Below, piece by piece: positions 1 to 9,418 of a DNA stretch of 64,000 bases. Within the stretch, counting starts at the first letter, position 1, and each line of letters begins with the position of its first letter. Below the pieces are notes generated by a model. That model had not been told where the DNA came from, did no database searches, and was given only the letters and a program-made list of their open reading frames with translations. The translations under genes and the position numbers were made by a program. Origin of the DNA: CAUZIZ01 sp965218775 (GTDB lineage Bacteria; Acidobacteriota; UBA6911; RPQK01; JAJDTT01); NCBI GenBank assembly GCA_965218775.1, contig CBDCLS010000006.1:1302001-1366000 (forward strand). Direction: 5' to 3'.

Positions 1-121
1 CCATCACTCACTCGTGGGGCATGATTATCTCAGAGCGCGTGAGCAGGAACAACACCACGGTTTCAATCTCTCACCCAGGGGAGTCAGCGCGGATACGCAG
101 GGTGCTAGGAGCTTACTACAG

Positions 122-2575
122 ATGAACCCTGAAACGATGAATCGCGGTGCGACTCTCTTGATCGCCGCACTCTTCCTCTGCCTGCACATCCCTCAGCTGG
201 CGGGTCAGGCCACCGTCATCGTCGATATTGCTGGGCTGGACCCCGGCAAAGGGGAGCTCACCCGGGTACATGGATTCGACGGCGACGGCAGCTTTGGCAC
301 GCCTGTTGCGGGTCCAATGGATATGGATGGAGACGATTATGCAGATTTCGCCGTCGCCTACATGCGCGCCAGTCCCTTGGGGCGGTTGGGAACAGGTGAG
401 GTAGACCTGGTATTCGGCCGCGGCGCGATCGGCGAAATCATCGATACTTCGCAGCCCCAGGAGCGGGTTCTGAAACTGGCCGGGGATGTACTCAGTGAAG
501 CAGCCGGGAGCGAGATCTGGATCGATGACGTCACCGGAGACGGATTGGGTGATCTCCTGATCGGAAGGCAGAATCACACACCCGACGAATCACTGGAGGA
601 TGCTCGGATCGGAGCGGGTGCTCTAACGATCCTCGTTGGAGGCGTATGGCTTCGATCTTTTTCTGCAGGACTGGGCTACCTGGACCTGAGGAATCCCGAC
701 CCGAGTTTTCCAATATTGACCATCGTAGGTCGTGATGCACTCGATCGGTTCGGCATCTGGTTCAGGACCGGAGACGTCGACGGCGACAAGATCGCCGACA
801 TCGTCGTAAGTGCGGATCAGGAGGACTCAGGGGGCGAAAACAACAGCGGTGCGGCCTATATCATCCGTGGTGGTCCGCACCTAGCTTCCGCTGGGCGGAT
901 TGATCTCAGGACCTGGACCTCCTCCTTGCTGGCCGGCCACTTGATGCGGCTTCGACCTCCATCGGGGGCCGCTGGTTTCCACCTAGGATCAACCTGCCAG
1001 ATAGCCGATCTGGACAACAATGGCCGAGGGGAGGTGCTGCTTTCAGCAGCTCTCAACCGGGCTGGAGCGACGATCTCCCCCTTCGGAGGCTCCGGTTCGG
1101 CAAGGGGGACCGGAGGGGCACCGAAGGGACATGTCTACATCGCTTGGGACCACAATTTCCCTACCGCTCCCTGGCCCACAGATCAAGAAATCGATCTTTC
1201 GGCTGGACTGAATATGAATACCGTGATCCGAGGAGGAAGGGACAATCTGATCTTTGGGGAAGAAATCGTCGGCGGTTCGGATATCGACGGAAATGGGATG
1301 ACCGATCTCTTTGTGGGGGACTTCCTGGCAGATGGCTCTGTCCCAAAGACCAAGCCTCTTTCCGGCATCGGCTATGTCTTCTACGACGCCCATAGCTTGA
1401 AAGGACTTTCCTTCGATCTGGACAACCTTCCCTCCGGCCTGGCCCTTGTTAGGATCCTGGGGCCAAGGACCGGGGCAATCGCCGCCGACACGGCGATCAT
1501 GGCCGATTTCGACGGTGACGGGATCGGAGATCTCCTTTTCGGCTCACCCCACGCCTATCCCCAGGGCCGAAGCTCTGCGGGGGCCATTCACGTACTTTAC
1601 GGTCAAGCGGAGCGGTGGCCGTCGCTGATCGACACTACCAATGGTGCTCTTCCTCCCCAGAGCGAGATCAGAATCACTGAAATACACGGTGCCCGGGGTG
1701 GCTTCCTGAACGATGACGGGGATACCCTCTGTTATAGCGTCTCCGCGGGCGATGCCGACGGGGATGAGGTGGCAGACATCGTTACCAACGAGATGGTTGG
1801 AAACGGTCTGGCTCCAGACACCATTGACGTCGGGAATCTGGTTGTACTCAGCGGAGCCTACATATCGAAGCCGAGTGTTCGTCGCTTTCCCCAATTCTCG
1901 AATGGTGAAGGCTCGAGTACGGAGGTCGTTCTGATCAACCCCTATTCTTCTATCCGCGCCGCCGGCTCGATCCAGTTTACTGACGACCAGGGCATGCGCG
2001 TGGACCCCGCCATTCTGGGTCCTGTCGGGAGTGGCGCGGAACTGGTTTCAGAGAGTCCCCCCGATCTTGGGCGATTCGTGGTACCACCGCTTGGATCCGT
2101 GGTCGTTTCTACCAATGGAGAAGGTGATCTTCTGGCCGGGTCCGTGAAGGTAACCTCGAACATCAACCTGGGAGGTACCGTCCGAATCGATATTCCCGGA
2201 ATCGGACTGCTGGGAATGGGCGACGCTTTACCGATCACCGGCTTCGTCGCGCCCGTGCGCAGGTTGGCCGGACAAATCAACGCCGGTGTCGCCGTCGTCA
2301 ACGCGGAAGACCGCCCAGTCACATTGGACCTCGAACTTCGAAATCAACAAGGAGAATCCCACAGCCCTCCCATCGAGGTACAGATTCCGGCCGGCGGACA
2401 CCTTTCGAGGTTCATTAACGAGCTCTTCCCAGCTGCCGACACCGACGCGTTTGAAGGAACCCTGGTAGGTCGAGTCGATGAGGGGAACATCGGTGTGGTC
2501 GCCGTTGAGTTGGGAGTCACGACCGGACACCTGATCTCCCTGCCAGTTTCCGCCCTGCCAAGAACAGAACCGTAG
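122..2575 (+). CDS. Secreted FG-GAP repeat protein
   Basis: An 817-residue exported protein. At least seven FG-GAP/integrin-type calcium-binding repeats are visible as D-x-D/N-G-D-x-x-x-D stretches (for example DMDGDDYADF, DVDGDKIADI, DFDGDGIGDL, DADGDEVADI), spread over the first two thirds and expected to fold as a beta-propeller. The last ~230 residues form a separate beta-rich domain containing LSRFINELFP. The open frame extends upstream to 14, but ATG 122 has an AGGAG ten bases before it and is followed by a signal peptide (hydrophobic stretch ending near LAGQA). The C-terminal domain resembles the tail of the protein at 23734-25407. Ligand unknown; surface adhesion or glycan binding is only inference. 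Confidence 0.85.
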   Translation: MNPETMNRGATLLIAALFLCLHIPQLAGQATVIVDIAGLDPGKGELTRVHGFDGDGSFGTPVAGPMDMDGDDYADFAVAYMRASPLGRLGTGEVDLVFGRGAIGEIIDTSQPQERVLKLAGDVLSEAAGSEIWIDDVTGDGLGDLLIGRQNHTPDESLEDARIGAGALTILVGGVWLRSFSAGLGYLDLRNPDPSFPILTIVGRDALDRFGIWFRTGDVDGDKIADIVVSADQEDSGGENNSGAAYIIRGGPHLASAGRIDLRTWTSSLLAGHLMRLRPPSGAAGFHLGSTCQIADLDNNGRGEVLLSAALNRAGATISPFGGSGSARGTGGAPKGHVYIAWDHNFPTAPWPTDQEIDLSAGLNMNTVIRGGRDNLIFGEEIVGGSDIDGNGMTDLFVGDFLADGSVPKTKPLSGIGYVFYDAHSLKGLSFDLDNLPSGLALVRILGPRTGAIAADTAIMADFDGDGIGDLLFGSPHAYPQGRSSAGAIHVLYGQAERWPSLIDTTNGALPPQSEIRITEIHGARGGFLNDDGDTLCYSVSAGDADGDEVADIVTNEMVGNGLAPDTIDVGNLVVLSGAYISKPSVRRFPQFSNGEGSSTEVVLINPYSSIRAAGSIQFTDDQGMRVDPAILGPVGSGAELVSESPPDLGRFVVPPLGSVVVSTNGEGDLLAGSVKVTSNINLGGTVRIDIPGIGLLGMGDALPITGFVAPVRRLAGQINAGVAVVNAEDRPVTLDLELRNQQGESHSPPIEVQIPAGGHLSRFINELFPAADTDAFEGTLVGRVDEGNIGVVAVELGVTTGHLISLPVSALPRTEP

Positions 2576-2841
2576 TCTAATGGAAATTTTGAGTTCGTGG
2601 ATGCTCAGGGAGAGAAGCGAGTCGGTCACAAGAAGCTCATACCCGTTGCGACGGTCAAATCAGGGAAAATCTACGGTTCGGCTTCCATCCCAGTGGCGCA
2701 CCTCCGCTGACCCTCTGAAAACGGGAAATGCCCAGTGGGTTGCTTGGGTTCGGTAGAGCAGAAGATGTAACATACAGTAGCCGTAGAAACGGGAATTGCG
2801 GCTGGTAGGGCACGTTGAATCTTGACCGGCGGAGGGGCGCC

Positions 2842-5670
2842 GTGAGAACCAATCGCACATTGATTCTTGTCCCAGCTGGAATCTTCGTGCTGGCTATTTG
2901 GACAGCATCCTTCAAGGCACAGCCGCTCCCGGCTGCATCCGCCCAGGGCTTCACAAACATCTTCGATGGCAAAAAGCTGGAGAGCTGGTCGAATCCCAAC
3001 ATGCGTTTTTGGTTTTTGGAGGACGGCGAAATCACGGGCCGCTCTACAGTGGAAGAACCTGCCACGGAGAATCAGTATTTAGTCTGGCAAGGCGGTGAGA
3101 TCGGCGATTTCGAGCTCAAGCTGAAGTTCCGAATTTCCGGCGACGGGAGAGCCAATTCAGGCATTCAATTCCGTAGCCGCTTTAGTGAAGAGGGCACGCA
3201 TGCTACTGGCTATCAAGCGGATATAGCCCTGGACCCACAATGGCTAGGCTGTCTGTACGATGAAGGTACAGGGCGGCGTTTGCTCGCCGGCCGCGGTGAA
3301 AAAACTGTCATCGACGAGTATGGAAACCGGGAAACCGTGAAGTTCGCGGACCGGGATAAACTCTTTAAGATCCTAAGACCTGCCGATTGGAATGTCTACC
3401 ACATCATCGCTCGGGGCAATCACATCCAGGCCATTATCAACGGCCAGTTGATGTCGGAAGTAATCGATACGGAGAGAGGAAACTCTCACCCAACGGGCGG
3501 ACTGGCACTACAGCTGCACTCTGGCTTGTCTACCGAAGTAAAGTTCAGAGACATCTTTCTAAGAGATTTCTCCAGTTCAGCAGGAAACCAGGCCGAAGCG
3601 CTGCCGGAGTACTTGGAAGAAGCGGGTGCAGATCCGGCGACGCTCACACCCTCCAATGGCTATCCAAAGGGGGAAACGTACAAGAACTGGCACCGCTCCC
3701 ATGGGGACGCCACGTCCAGCCGGTTTTCTTCGCTCGATCAAATCGATCGGCGCAACGTGCGGGATCTCCGCCTGGCGTGGACTTACCACTCGAACGATGG
3801 GGCAGGGGACGTTCAGTGTAATCCCATCGTCGTCGATGGAGTGATGTACGCTCCAACGGCGGGCGATCATCTTGTCGCGATCAACGCGGAGACCGGCAAG
3901 GAGATTTGGCGATTCGATCCTGCAGGGCGTGAGACGGCACGACGAGGCCTGGTGTATTGGGAGGGTGACAGTCAGACGTCACCCCGAATTCTTTTTAACT
4001 CAGGTGACCACCTCTTCGCATTGAATCCCCACACGGGCCAGCCGATCGGGGAATTTGGAAGAGAAGGCAAGGTGAAAATCGGACGGGTTACAGTTGCGGG
4101 AGCCATCTACCGGAATATTCTTGTCATTCCTGGCTGGGACAAGGATGTTTTTGGCTATGACGTTCGAAGCGGCAAGCGCCTCTGGACGTTCCACACAATT
4201 CCCCATCCAGGCGAATATGGTTCCGACACCTGGGAAAATCTTGGCCACGGCGCCAACTGCTGGGGAGGGATGTCGCTGGATGAACAGCGGGGGATCGCCT
4301 ACGTTACTACGGGTTCGCCAAAGCCCAACTTCCTCGGTATGGGGCACCGAGGCCGAAACCTTTTCGCTAATTGCGTGATCGCGCTCAATGCGCTCAACGG
4401 GGAACGGTTATGGCATTTTCAGGAGATTCGTCACGACATATGGGACCTGGATATCGGGGCCCCACCCAACTTGGTTACGACCAGCCGAAAGGGGAAGAGG
4501 ATCGACGCGGTCGCGGCGGCGACCAAGTTGGGAAACGTTCTTTTGCTGGATCGACTGACTGGCCGGCCGGTTTTTCCGTTTCGCCTTCGACGTGCCGCAG
4601 CTTCCACAGTACCGGGGGAAATGGCCTGGCCGTATCAGCCAGACCCTCAGATCCCAGAACCTGTTTCGGCCCGGGTCTTTACAGTTGACGAGGTAACCGA
4701 CATATCTCCAGAGTCGCGAAAATACATCAGGCAGAGGCTTGAAGGTGCGGCGCTGGGCTGGTTGCGGCCATTCGAGGAAGGCCGGGCGAACGCTCTTTAT
4801 GGGTTGCATGGTGGGGCAGTCTGGCCGGGAGCGAGCTTCGATCCCAGCGCCGGATATCTTTATGTAACCGTCAGCAAATTGCCCTGGATTATTACGCTTT
4901 TCCGTGTCGATGAGCCGCTTGGCGTCAGGGAGGGACCGCCGACGGCGGGCGGAGAGGTCTATCGGCATAGCTGCGCCTCGTGTCACGGTCCGAAGAGGCA
5001 AGGCGGCCTCGCGGGGGAGGCTCCGCCCCTACAGGGATTGCAGCGACGCTGGACAGACAAGCGTGTAGTTCGGGTCATCGAGAACGGGAGTGGACTCATG
5101 CCCGCCATCGCGCTGAGCGAGCAGCAGAAAAAGGACCTGGTCGAGTTTCTGTTTCTGCGAGACCGACCCGACGCTGCTCGTCCACCTACAACCGCCTCGG
5201 CACCGCGATATAGCTACAACGGCTATCCCAGGTTGCTGGACCGGCAAGGATATCCAGGCTGCAAGCCGCCGTGGGGCACTCTTGTCTGCCTCAACCTCAA
5301 CAGTGGACGGATTCTGTGGAAGACCGTGCTGGGAGAGTACGACGAACTCACTGCGCGAGGAATCGAGAATACCGGCACGCCGAATATGGGAGGAGCGACC
5401 GTCACCGCCGGCGGCTTGGTATTCGCCGCCGGCACGCGTGACAACAAGATTCGCGCCTTCGACAAGATCACCGGGGAACCGTTGTGGGAGCACAGACTTC
5501 CGTTCGGGGGATACGCGCCCCCAGCAACCTACGAAGTCAATGGTCGCCAGTTCCTTGTCGTGGCCGCCACCGGTGGGGGTTTTCCCGGTGCGAATGAGAT
5601 CGCCGGCCCGAAAGAGAAAGGAGACGCCTATGTCGCCTTCACTCTTCCGGGGAATGTGGTTTCCGAGTAA
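2842..5670 (+). CDS. DUF1080 - PQQ beta-propeller dehydrogenase - cytochrome c fusion
   Basis: A 942-residue exported protein with three modules. An N-terminal hydrophobic segment is followed by a DUF1080 (3-keto-disaccharide hydrolase/LamG-like) domain at about residues 35-240 (IFDGKKLESW, GIQFRSRF). A quinoprotein propeller of the glucose/alcohol dehydrogenase type follows (W-x-x-Y-x-x-N, LVAINAETGKEIWRF, repeated blades). A cytochrome c domain with heme motif CASCH (Cys near residue 711) and a candidate Met ligand in GLMPAIAL is inserted before the last blades. The open frame begins at TTG 2815, but GTG 2842 has a GGAGG six bases upstream. By family knowledge the propeller oxidises a sugar or alcohol with PQQ in the periplasm and the heme takes the electrons. 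The DUF1080 module suggests a carbohydrate substrate (inference). Confidence 0.87.
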   Translation: MRTNRTLILVPAGIFVLAIWTASFKAQPLPAASAQGFTNIFDGKKLESWSNPNMRFWFLEDGEITGRSTVEEPATENQYLVWQGGEIGDFELKLKFRISGDGRANSGIQFRSRFSEEGTHATGYQADIALDPQWLGCLYDEGTGRRLLAGRGEKTVIDEYGNRETVKFADRDKLFKILRPADWNVYHIIARGNHIQAIINGQLMSEVIDTERGNSHPTGGLALQLHSGLSTEVKFRDIFLRDFSSSAGNQAEALPEYLEEAGADPATLTPSNGYPKGETYKNWHRSHGDATSSRFSSLDQIDRRNVRDLRLAWTYHSNDGAGDVQCNPIVVDGVMYAPTAGDHLVAINAETGKEIWRFDPAGRETARRGLVYWEGDSQTSPRILFNSGDHLFALNPHTGQPIGEFGREGKVKIGRVTVAGAIYRNILVIPGWDKDVFGYDVRSGKRLWTFHTIPHPGEYGSDTWENLGHGANCWGGMSLDEQRGIAYVTTGSPKPNFLGMGHRGRNLFANCVIALNALNGERLWHFQEIRHDIWDLDIGAPPNLVTTSRKGKRIDAVAAATKLGNVLLLDRLTGRPVFPFRLRRAAASTVPGEMAWPYQPDPQIPEPVSARVFTVDEVTDISPESRKYIRQRLEGAALGWLRPFEEGRANALYGLHGGAVWPGASFDPSAGYLYVTVSKLPWIITLFRVDEPLGVREGPPTAGGEVYRHSCASCHGPKRQGGLAGEAPPLQGLQRRWTDKRVVRVIENGSGLMPAIALSEQQKKDLVEFLFLRDRPDAARPPTTASAPRYSYNGYPRLLDRQGYPGCKPPWGTLVCLNLNSGRILWKTVLGEYDELTARGIENTGTPNMGGATVTAGGLVFAAGTRDNKIRAFDKITGEPLWEHRLPFGGYAPPATYEVNGRQFLVVAATGGGFPGANEIAGPKEKGDAYVAFTLPGNVVSE

Positions 5671-5715
5671 CGCCAGCATCAATGTGACCCAGTCGCGTTC
5701 AACCCGGAGGAAAAG

Positions 5716-6993
5716 ATGAGTGCAAACCTATTCACCGACGTCATGATCTTCGACGGATCAGGAGCCGACCCTTTCCCAGGCGAGGTAATGGTCGAAGACA
5801 AGCGAATCACGAAAGTCGCCCCTGGCAACAATCAGATCACGCGCGAGCGAGGTGTCGAGCTGATCGACGGCGAAGGCGCCTGTCTGATGCCCGGCCTCGT
5901 TGAAGCCCACGGGCACGTCTCCTTTACCGATGTGACGGCGCTGACAGACCTTGGGGACATTCCGCCGGAAGAGCACGTGTTGAAAACGATGCACAACGCA
6001 AAGCTGTTATTGGATAGCGGATTTACCAGCGTCTACTCTGCAGCCTCGGCGAAACCGAGAATCGAGGTTGTCATTCGGAACGAAATCAACGCTGGTCGTA
6101 TTCCGGGACCTCGTATGCGCGCAGCTTCGCCCGAGATTACCTCCACCGGTGGGCTCGCCGATGAACGGCAGGCGCATATGGATCGCCGGGGTTGCGAGAT
6201 CATCGCCGACGGCGTCGAGGAGGTGCGCAAGACCGTGCGATTGATGAGCCGTGAAGGCGTGGAAACCATCAAACTCAATCTGTCTGGTGACCACTTCGTG
6301 CGACCTGGGTTCGGAGAGATGTGTTCTTACAGCGAAGCAGAAGTGGCGGCCGCGGCAGAGGAAGCACGCGACCGGGGTTGCTGGTTGTCCTGCCACTCCC
6401 GTGCGGACCGGGCGATTCGATTGGCTCTCAAGTATCAGTTCCGCGTTATCTACCACTGCGATTATGCCTCTTCTGAGACGATCGACATGCTTGAGGAGGT
6501 GAAGGACAGGGTCTTCCTGGCACCTGCCATCGGTATAATCTACGCGACGTCGTACGAGGCCGGCGATTGGGGGATTACGCGCGAGGTCGTCGACCGAATG
6601 GGTTTGATTCCCATGATGGAGCGGAGTCAGAAAGTGCACCAGGAAATGCGTAAGCGGGGTCTACGCGTACTCCCAGGCGGCGACTATGGTTTCGCCTGGA
6701 ACCCCAATGGGACCAACGCACGCGACTTGGAACACTTTATCAACCTTTTCGGTTACACCAGCAATGAAGTGCTGAGCGCGGCAACCAAGCTCGGTGGCCA
6801 GATCATGGACATGGGCGACGAACTGGGCCAGATTAAGGAAGGCTATCTTGCCGATTTGCTAATGATCGACGGCAATCCAACCCAGGACGTGACGCTGCTG
6901 CAGGATCGCGACAACCTTCTGATGATCATGAAGGACGGCGACTATCACAAGACACCACGGCGCCGCAAACAGTCCGGCCACGTCAGCAAATAG
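5716..6993 (+). CDS. Amidohydrolase family protein (imidazolonepropionase-like)
   Basis: A 425-residue metal-dependent hydrolase of the amidohydrolase superfamily. Visible metal-site motifs are H-G-H in EAHGHVSF (about residue 63), a lysine in VETIKLNLSG that could be the carbamylated bridging lysine, CHSRAD, YHCDYAS and the late aspartate in GGDYGF. The C-terminal GYLADLLMIDGNP is the usual closing strand of the small beta-domain. There is no signal peptide, so it is probably cytoplasmic. ATG 5716 is preceded by GGAGG. It lies 45 bp after the quinoprotein fusion and is probably co-transcribed. Substrate unknown; related proteins cleave cyclic amides or dipeptides. Confidence 0.88.
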   Translation: MSANLFTDVMIFDGSGADPFPGEVMVEDKRITKVAPGNNQITRERGVELIDGEGACLMPGLVEAHGHVSFTDVTALTDLGDIPPEEHVLKTMHNAKLLLDSGFTSVYSAASAKPRIEVVIRNEINAGRIPGPRMRAASPEITSTGGLADERQAHMDRRGCEIIADGVEEVRKTVRLMSREGVETIKLNLSGDHFVRPGFGEMCSYSEAEVAAAAEEARDRGCWLSCHSRADRAIRLALKYQFRVIYHCDYASSETIDMLEEVKDRVFLAPAIGIIYATSYEAGDWGITREVVDRMGLIPMMERSQKVHQEMRKRGLRVLPGGDYGFAWNPNGTNARDLEHFINLFGYTSNEVLSAATKLGGQIMDMGDELGQIKEGYLADLLMIDGNPTQDVTLLQDRDNLLMIMKDGDYHKTPRRRKQSGHVSK

Positions 6994-7498
6994 ATCCCTT
7001 CCCCCTAACCCGTTCACGTTGGACAGCAATGACTGACGCAAATCTTGAGGCAAACCACAAGGCCTCGTATCCTGCTGGGGCCATAAGAGAGCTTCATTGC
7101 CAGTTGCTGGTCATCCCCAGGACAAAGATCTCAGGCAAGGATGAGGCTTTATCAACTTAGCCGACGATCAGCAAGAATCGGGGAATGGGATCAAGATATC
7201 CATTGGAATCTTTGAGCGGAGAGGCTGGCGAGTCATGGACACTGGATCAACGCTCCGCGGCGAGGTCAGCGTCTATACCCTAGACTTATGTTTGATAGTC
7301 GGTACCCGATCTCATAGACAGCGTCCGATCTGATCACCGGCAGCTTTCGCCTAAAAAGCAGACGTTCAAATTTTCCCCGGAAACTGTCTGGTGTCGTGCT
7401 CGATGGGTTGGATTTGCATAGATAGTTGCACCTATTGCAACCTTCGAATCCGCTCAAGGCTCATCGCGCGTAGCTGATTGAAGACAAGTGAGGTGTGT
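6994..7498. other. Intergenic stretch, nothing recognised
   Basis: About 500 bases with no convincing open frame, RNA gene or repeat seen elsewhere in the window. It separates the amidohydrolase from the DUF4389 protein and presumably holds the promoter of the latter. Confidence 0.5.
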
Positions 7499-8158
7499 AT
7501 GGCTAATTCCAGCGAATATGCTGCTCGTCTGGAGATCGACTATCCGGAGAAACTGGATCGGCTGACAACCTTCTTCCGTCTTATCTGGATCATTCCCATC
7601 GCTATTATCCTGGGCCTCATCTCGGGGGCCGGCGAGACGGTCATCGTGACGGTGATTGTCAATGCAGTCGGTGAGGTTGTGGAAAGGAGTAAGGAGACAG
7701 CTGGGGGGCTAGCCAACGGTCTCGCTGTGGCCACGGCCTTGATGATCGTTTTTCGCCAGCGCTATCCGCGCTGGTGGTTCGACTTTTCTCGCGAGTTGGT
7801 CCGCTTCGGGGGCAGAGTCGGTGCCTACCTGCTCCTGCTCACTGACCGATATCCGTCGACCGACGAAGAGCAGTCTGTCCACCTGAACATCGACTACCCC
7901 GACGCAAAACGTGACCTCAATCGGTGGTTACCTCTGGTCAAGTGGCTGCTGGTGATCCCGCATGTCTTCGTCCTGTTTTTTCTCAATGTTGCCGCCTTCC
8001 TTGCAGTGATCTCGGCCTGGTTCGCCATTCTGACGACCGGTCGATACCCGAGGGGCGTCTTCGACTTCATCGTCGGGGTCGGTCGCTGGTATCTGCGGGT
8101 GGGAGCCTACGCACTTCTGCTGGTGACCGACCGCTATCCACCATTCAGCTTGCGCTAG
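7499..8158 (+). CDS. DUF4389 domain membrane protein
   Basis: About 219 residues with a duplicated layout. Each half opens with a Y-P-(D/E)-K/A-hydrophilic strand (LEIDYPEKLDRLTTFFRL; LNIDYPDAKRDLNRWLPL), then membrane helices, then a conserved R-Y-P-R-x-x-F-D-F motif and a closing DRYP (LLTDRYPS, LLVTDRYPP). This is characteristic of DUF4389 proteins. Four membrane helices are likely. The open frame reaches back to TTG 7478, but ATG 7499 has GAGGTG just upstream and is the better start. Molecular function of the family is not established. Confidence 0.82.
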   Translation: MANSSEYAARLEIDYPEKLDRLTTFFRLIWIIPIAIILGLISGAGETVIVTVIVNAVGEVVERSKETAGGLANGLAVATALMIVFRQRYPRWWFDFSRELVRFGGRVGAYLLLLTDRYPSTDEEQSVHLNIDYPDAKRDLNRWLPLVKWLLVIPHVFVLFFLNVAAFLAVISAWFAILTTGRYPRGVFDFIVGVGRWYLRVGAYALLLVTDRYPPFSLR

Positions 8159-8193
8159 CACTATCGTAACAAGCTCAATGACCGCTTTCGCCT

Positions 8194-8332
8194 GAGGGTG
8201 TGTGAGAAGTCCAAAACCTCTTTGATTTAGGGGTCTCTTTACCCTTCCTACGACGGAGATCGTGGCTTGCACGCGATCCTATGAAGTCAAAATTTCAAAT
8301 CCGAAATCATGAATGACTTTTCACACAGTCTC
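8194..8332 (-). repeat. Family A element, copy 1 (inverted)
   Basis: A 139-bp core bounded by an inverted repeat around GTGTGAAAAGTC. It is the reverse complement of the cores at 14423 and 26066 with four base differences. Here the inverted ends continue outward 13 bp further (ACCGCTTTCGCCT at 8181-8193 against its complement at 8333-8345), giving arms near 31 bp. No coding capacity, so it resembles a MITE. The next ~30 bp on the right are also shared with copy 2 (gcgatctactc). The rest of 8346-8689 shows nothing recognisable. Confidence 0.9.
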
Positions 8333-8689
8333 AGGCGAAAGCGGTCGCTCAGAAGCGATCTACTCCGACACTGTCAGAGCGGGGCCTGCGATATGTACGC
8401 GAAGAATCAACATCGCGTGGTCACGGAAACGGCATCTGAGTCCCTCTGGGCTCGAGTCGACGGCCGCGTGACCCGAGATCGGCCGACTCTTGACATCCCT
8501 CGAAGGGCGAAATAGCCTTCCGACATCCGATTGGGTTAACAACACTGCTTGAACGAGGAGGGCGAGATGCCACCTGTCCTTATCTGAGAGGGCGGGGAAG
8601 GCTGGGAATCGGCTTACCGCCGAGACTCGGGCCTGGGTGGCCTGGCTCATTCGACTCTTTCAATAGCGGTCAAAAAGGGGAGGTGTCTT

Positions 8690-9109
8690 ATGGATGGCAA
8701 GAAGATGATTCTCGCGTGTGTAGCCGGGTTCGTCGTGATGTTCCTGCTCGCGGGGCTCTGGCATATGGTCATCATGGACGAAATGTACGACCTGCCGACG
8801 GCTCGGGAGGAGCCCCTCATGGGCTTCATTGCCCTGGCTTTCGTCATCCTTGCACTGCTGATGGCCTACATGTATCCAAAGGGCTACAGCGGCGGGTCGC
8901 CTGTTGGTGAGGGTTTGAAGTTCGGTGCCTTGGTCGGACTGGTATGGATCTTGCCACTCAGTCTGATCCTATACGCCGTAAGCAAGGATTTCTCGCTCAA
9001 TGTGGTGATCGTGGACGCCCTTTGGCACCTGGTGGAAGAAGGGGCCGGCGCCGCCGTGATCGGATTGGTGTACGGACGGAATGCCGATTCCTCCAGAGAT
9101 GGATCCTGA
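8690..9109 (+). CDS. Small four-helix membrane protein
   Basis: 139 residues with four predicted membrane helices (about residues 5-25, 45-65, 77-97, 112-132). Charged/polar loops include MDEMYDLPTAREE. The size and layout resemble DUF1761-type membrane proteins, but I cannot assign the family firmly. ATG 8690 follows a GGGGAGG ribosome site. No operon partner: the next gene starts 310 bp later. Confidence 0.72.
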   Translation: MDGKKMILACVAGFVVMFLLAGLWHMVIMDEMYDLPTAREEPLMGFIALAFVILALLMAYMYPKGYSGGSPVGEGLKFGALVGLVWILPLSLILYAVSKDFSLNVVIVDALWHLVEEGAGAAVIGLVYGRNADSSRDGS

Positions 9110-9418
9110 GCACCGGCCAGCTCTGTGGGATTCGTTCGTTACCCTGCTCGCCATCGTAGAAGGGGCTGTTCGAGGTGTCCCTGGCCCCGGAGCGATGACA
9201 GACTGATCTCAGATTTGGTCTTCACTGCGAGGCCACCCCGATCTGCCACAGGAAAGGGCGGCCAGAAGGGGACCGCAGGCAAGGGAGGACACAAGCTCGC
9301 GACGGGTAAGCTTTCTCACAGATAGTTTCTCCCTTGCCAGACTCTGCAGCACGACTTCAAGTTGGGACGAACCCTACCCAGGATAAAGAAGGCGGTCAAG
9401 CGGCAGAGGAGGGCTGCA
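9110..9418. other. Intergenic, short G/A-rich degenerate repeat
   Basis: No gene accepted. At 9240-9310 the sequence is low in complexity with repeated GGCAAGG/GGACAC-like units that would read TGKGGQKGTAGKGG. This could be noise or the end of a lost gene. Nothing else is recognised. Confidence 0.4.
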
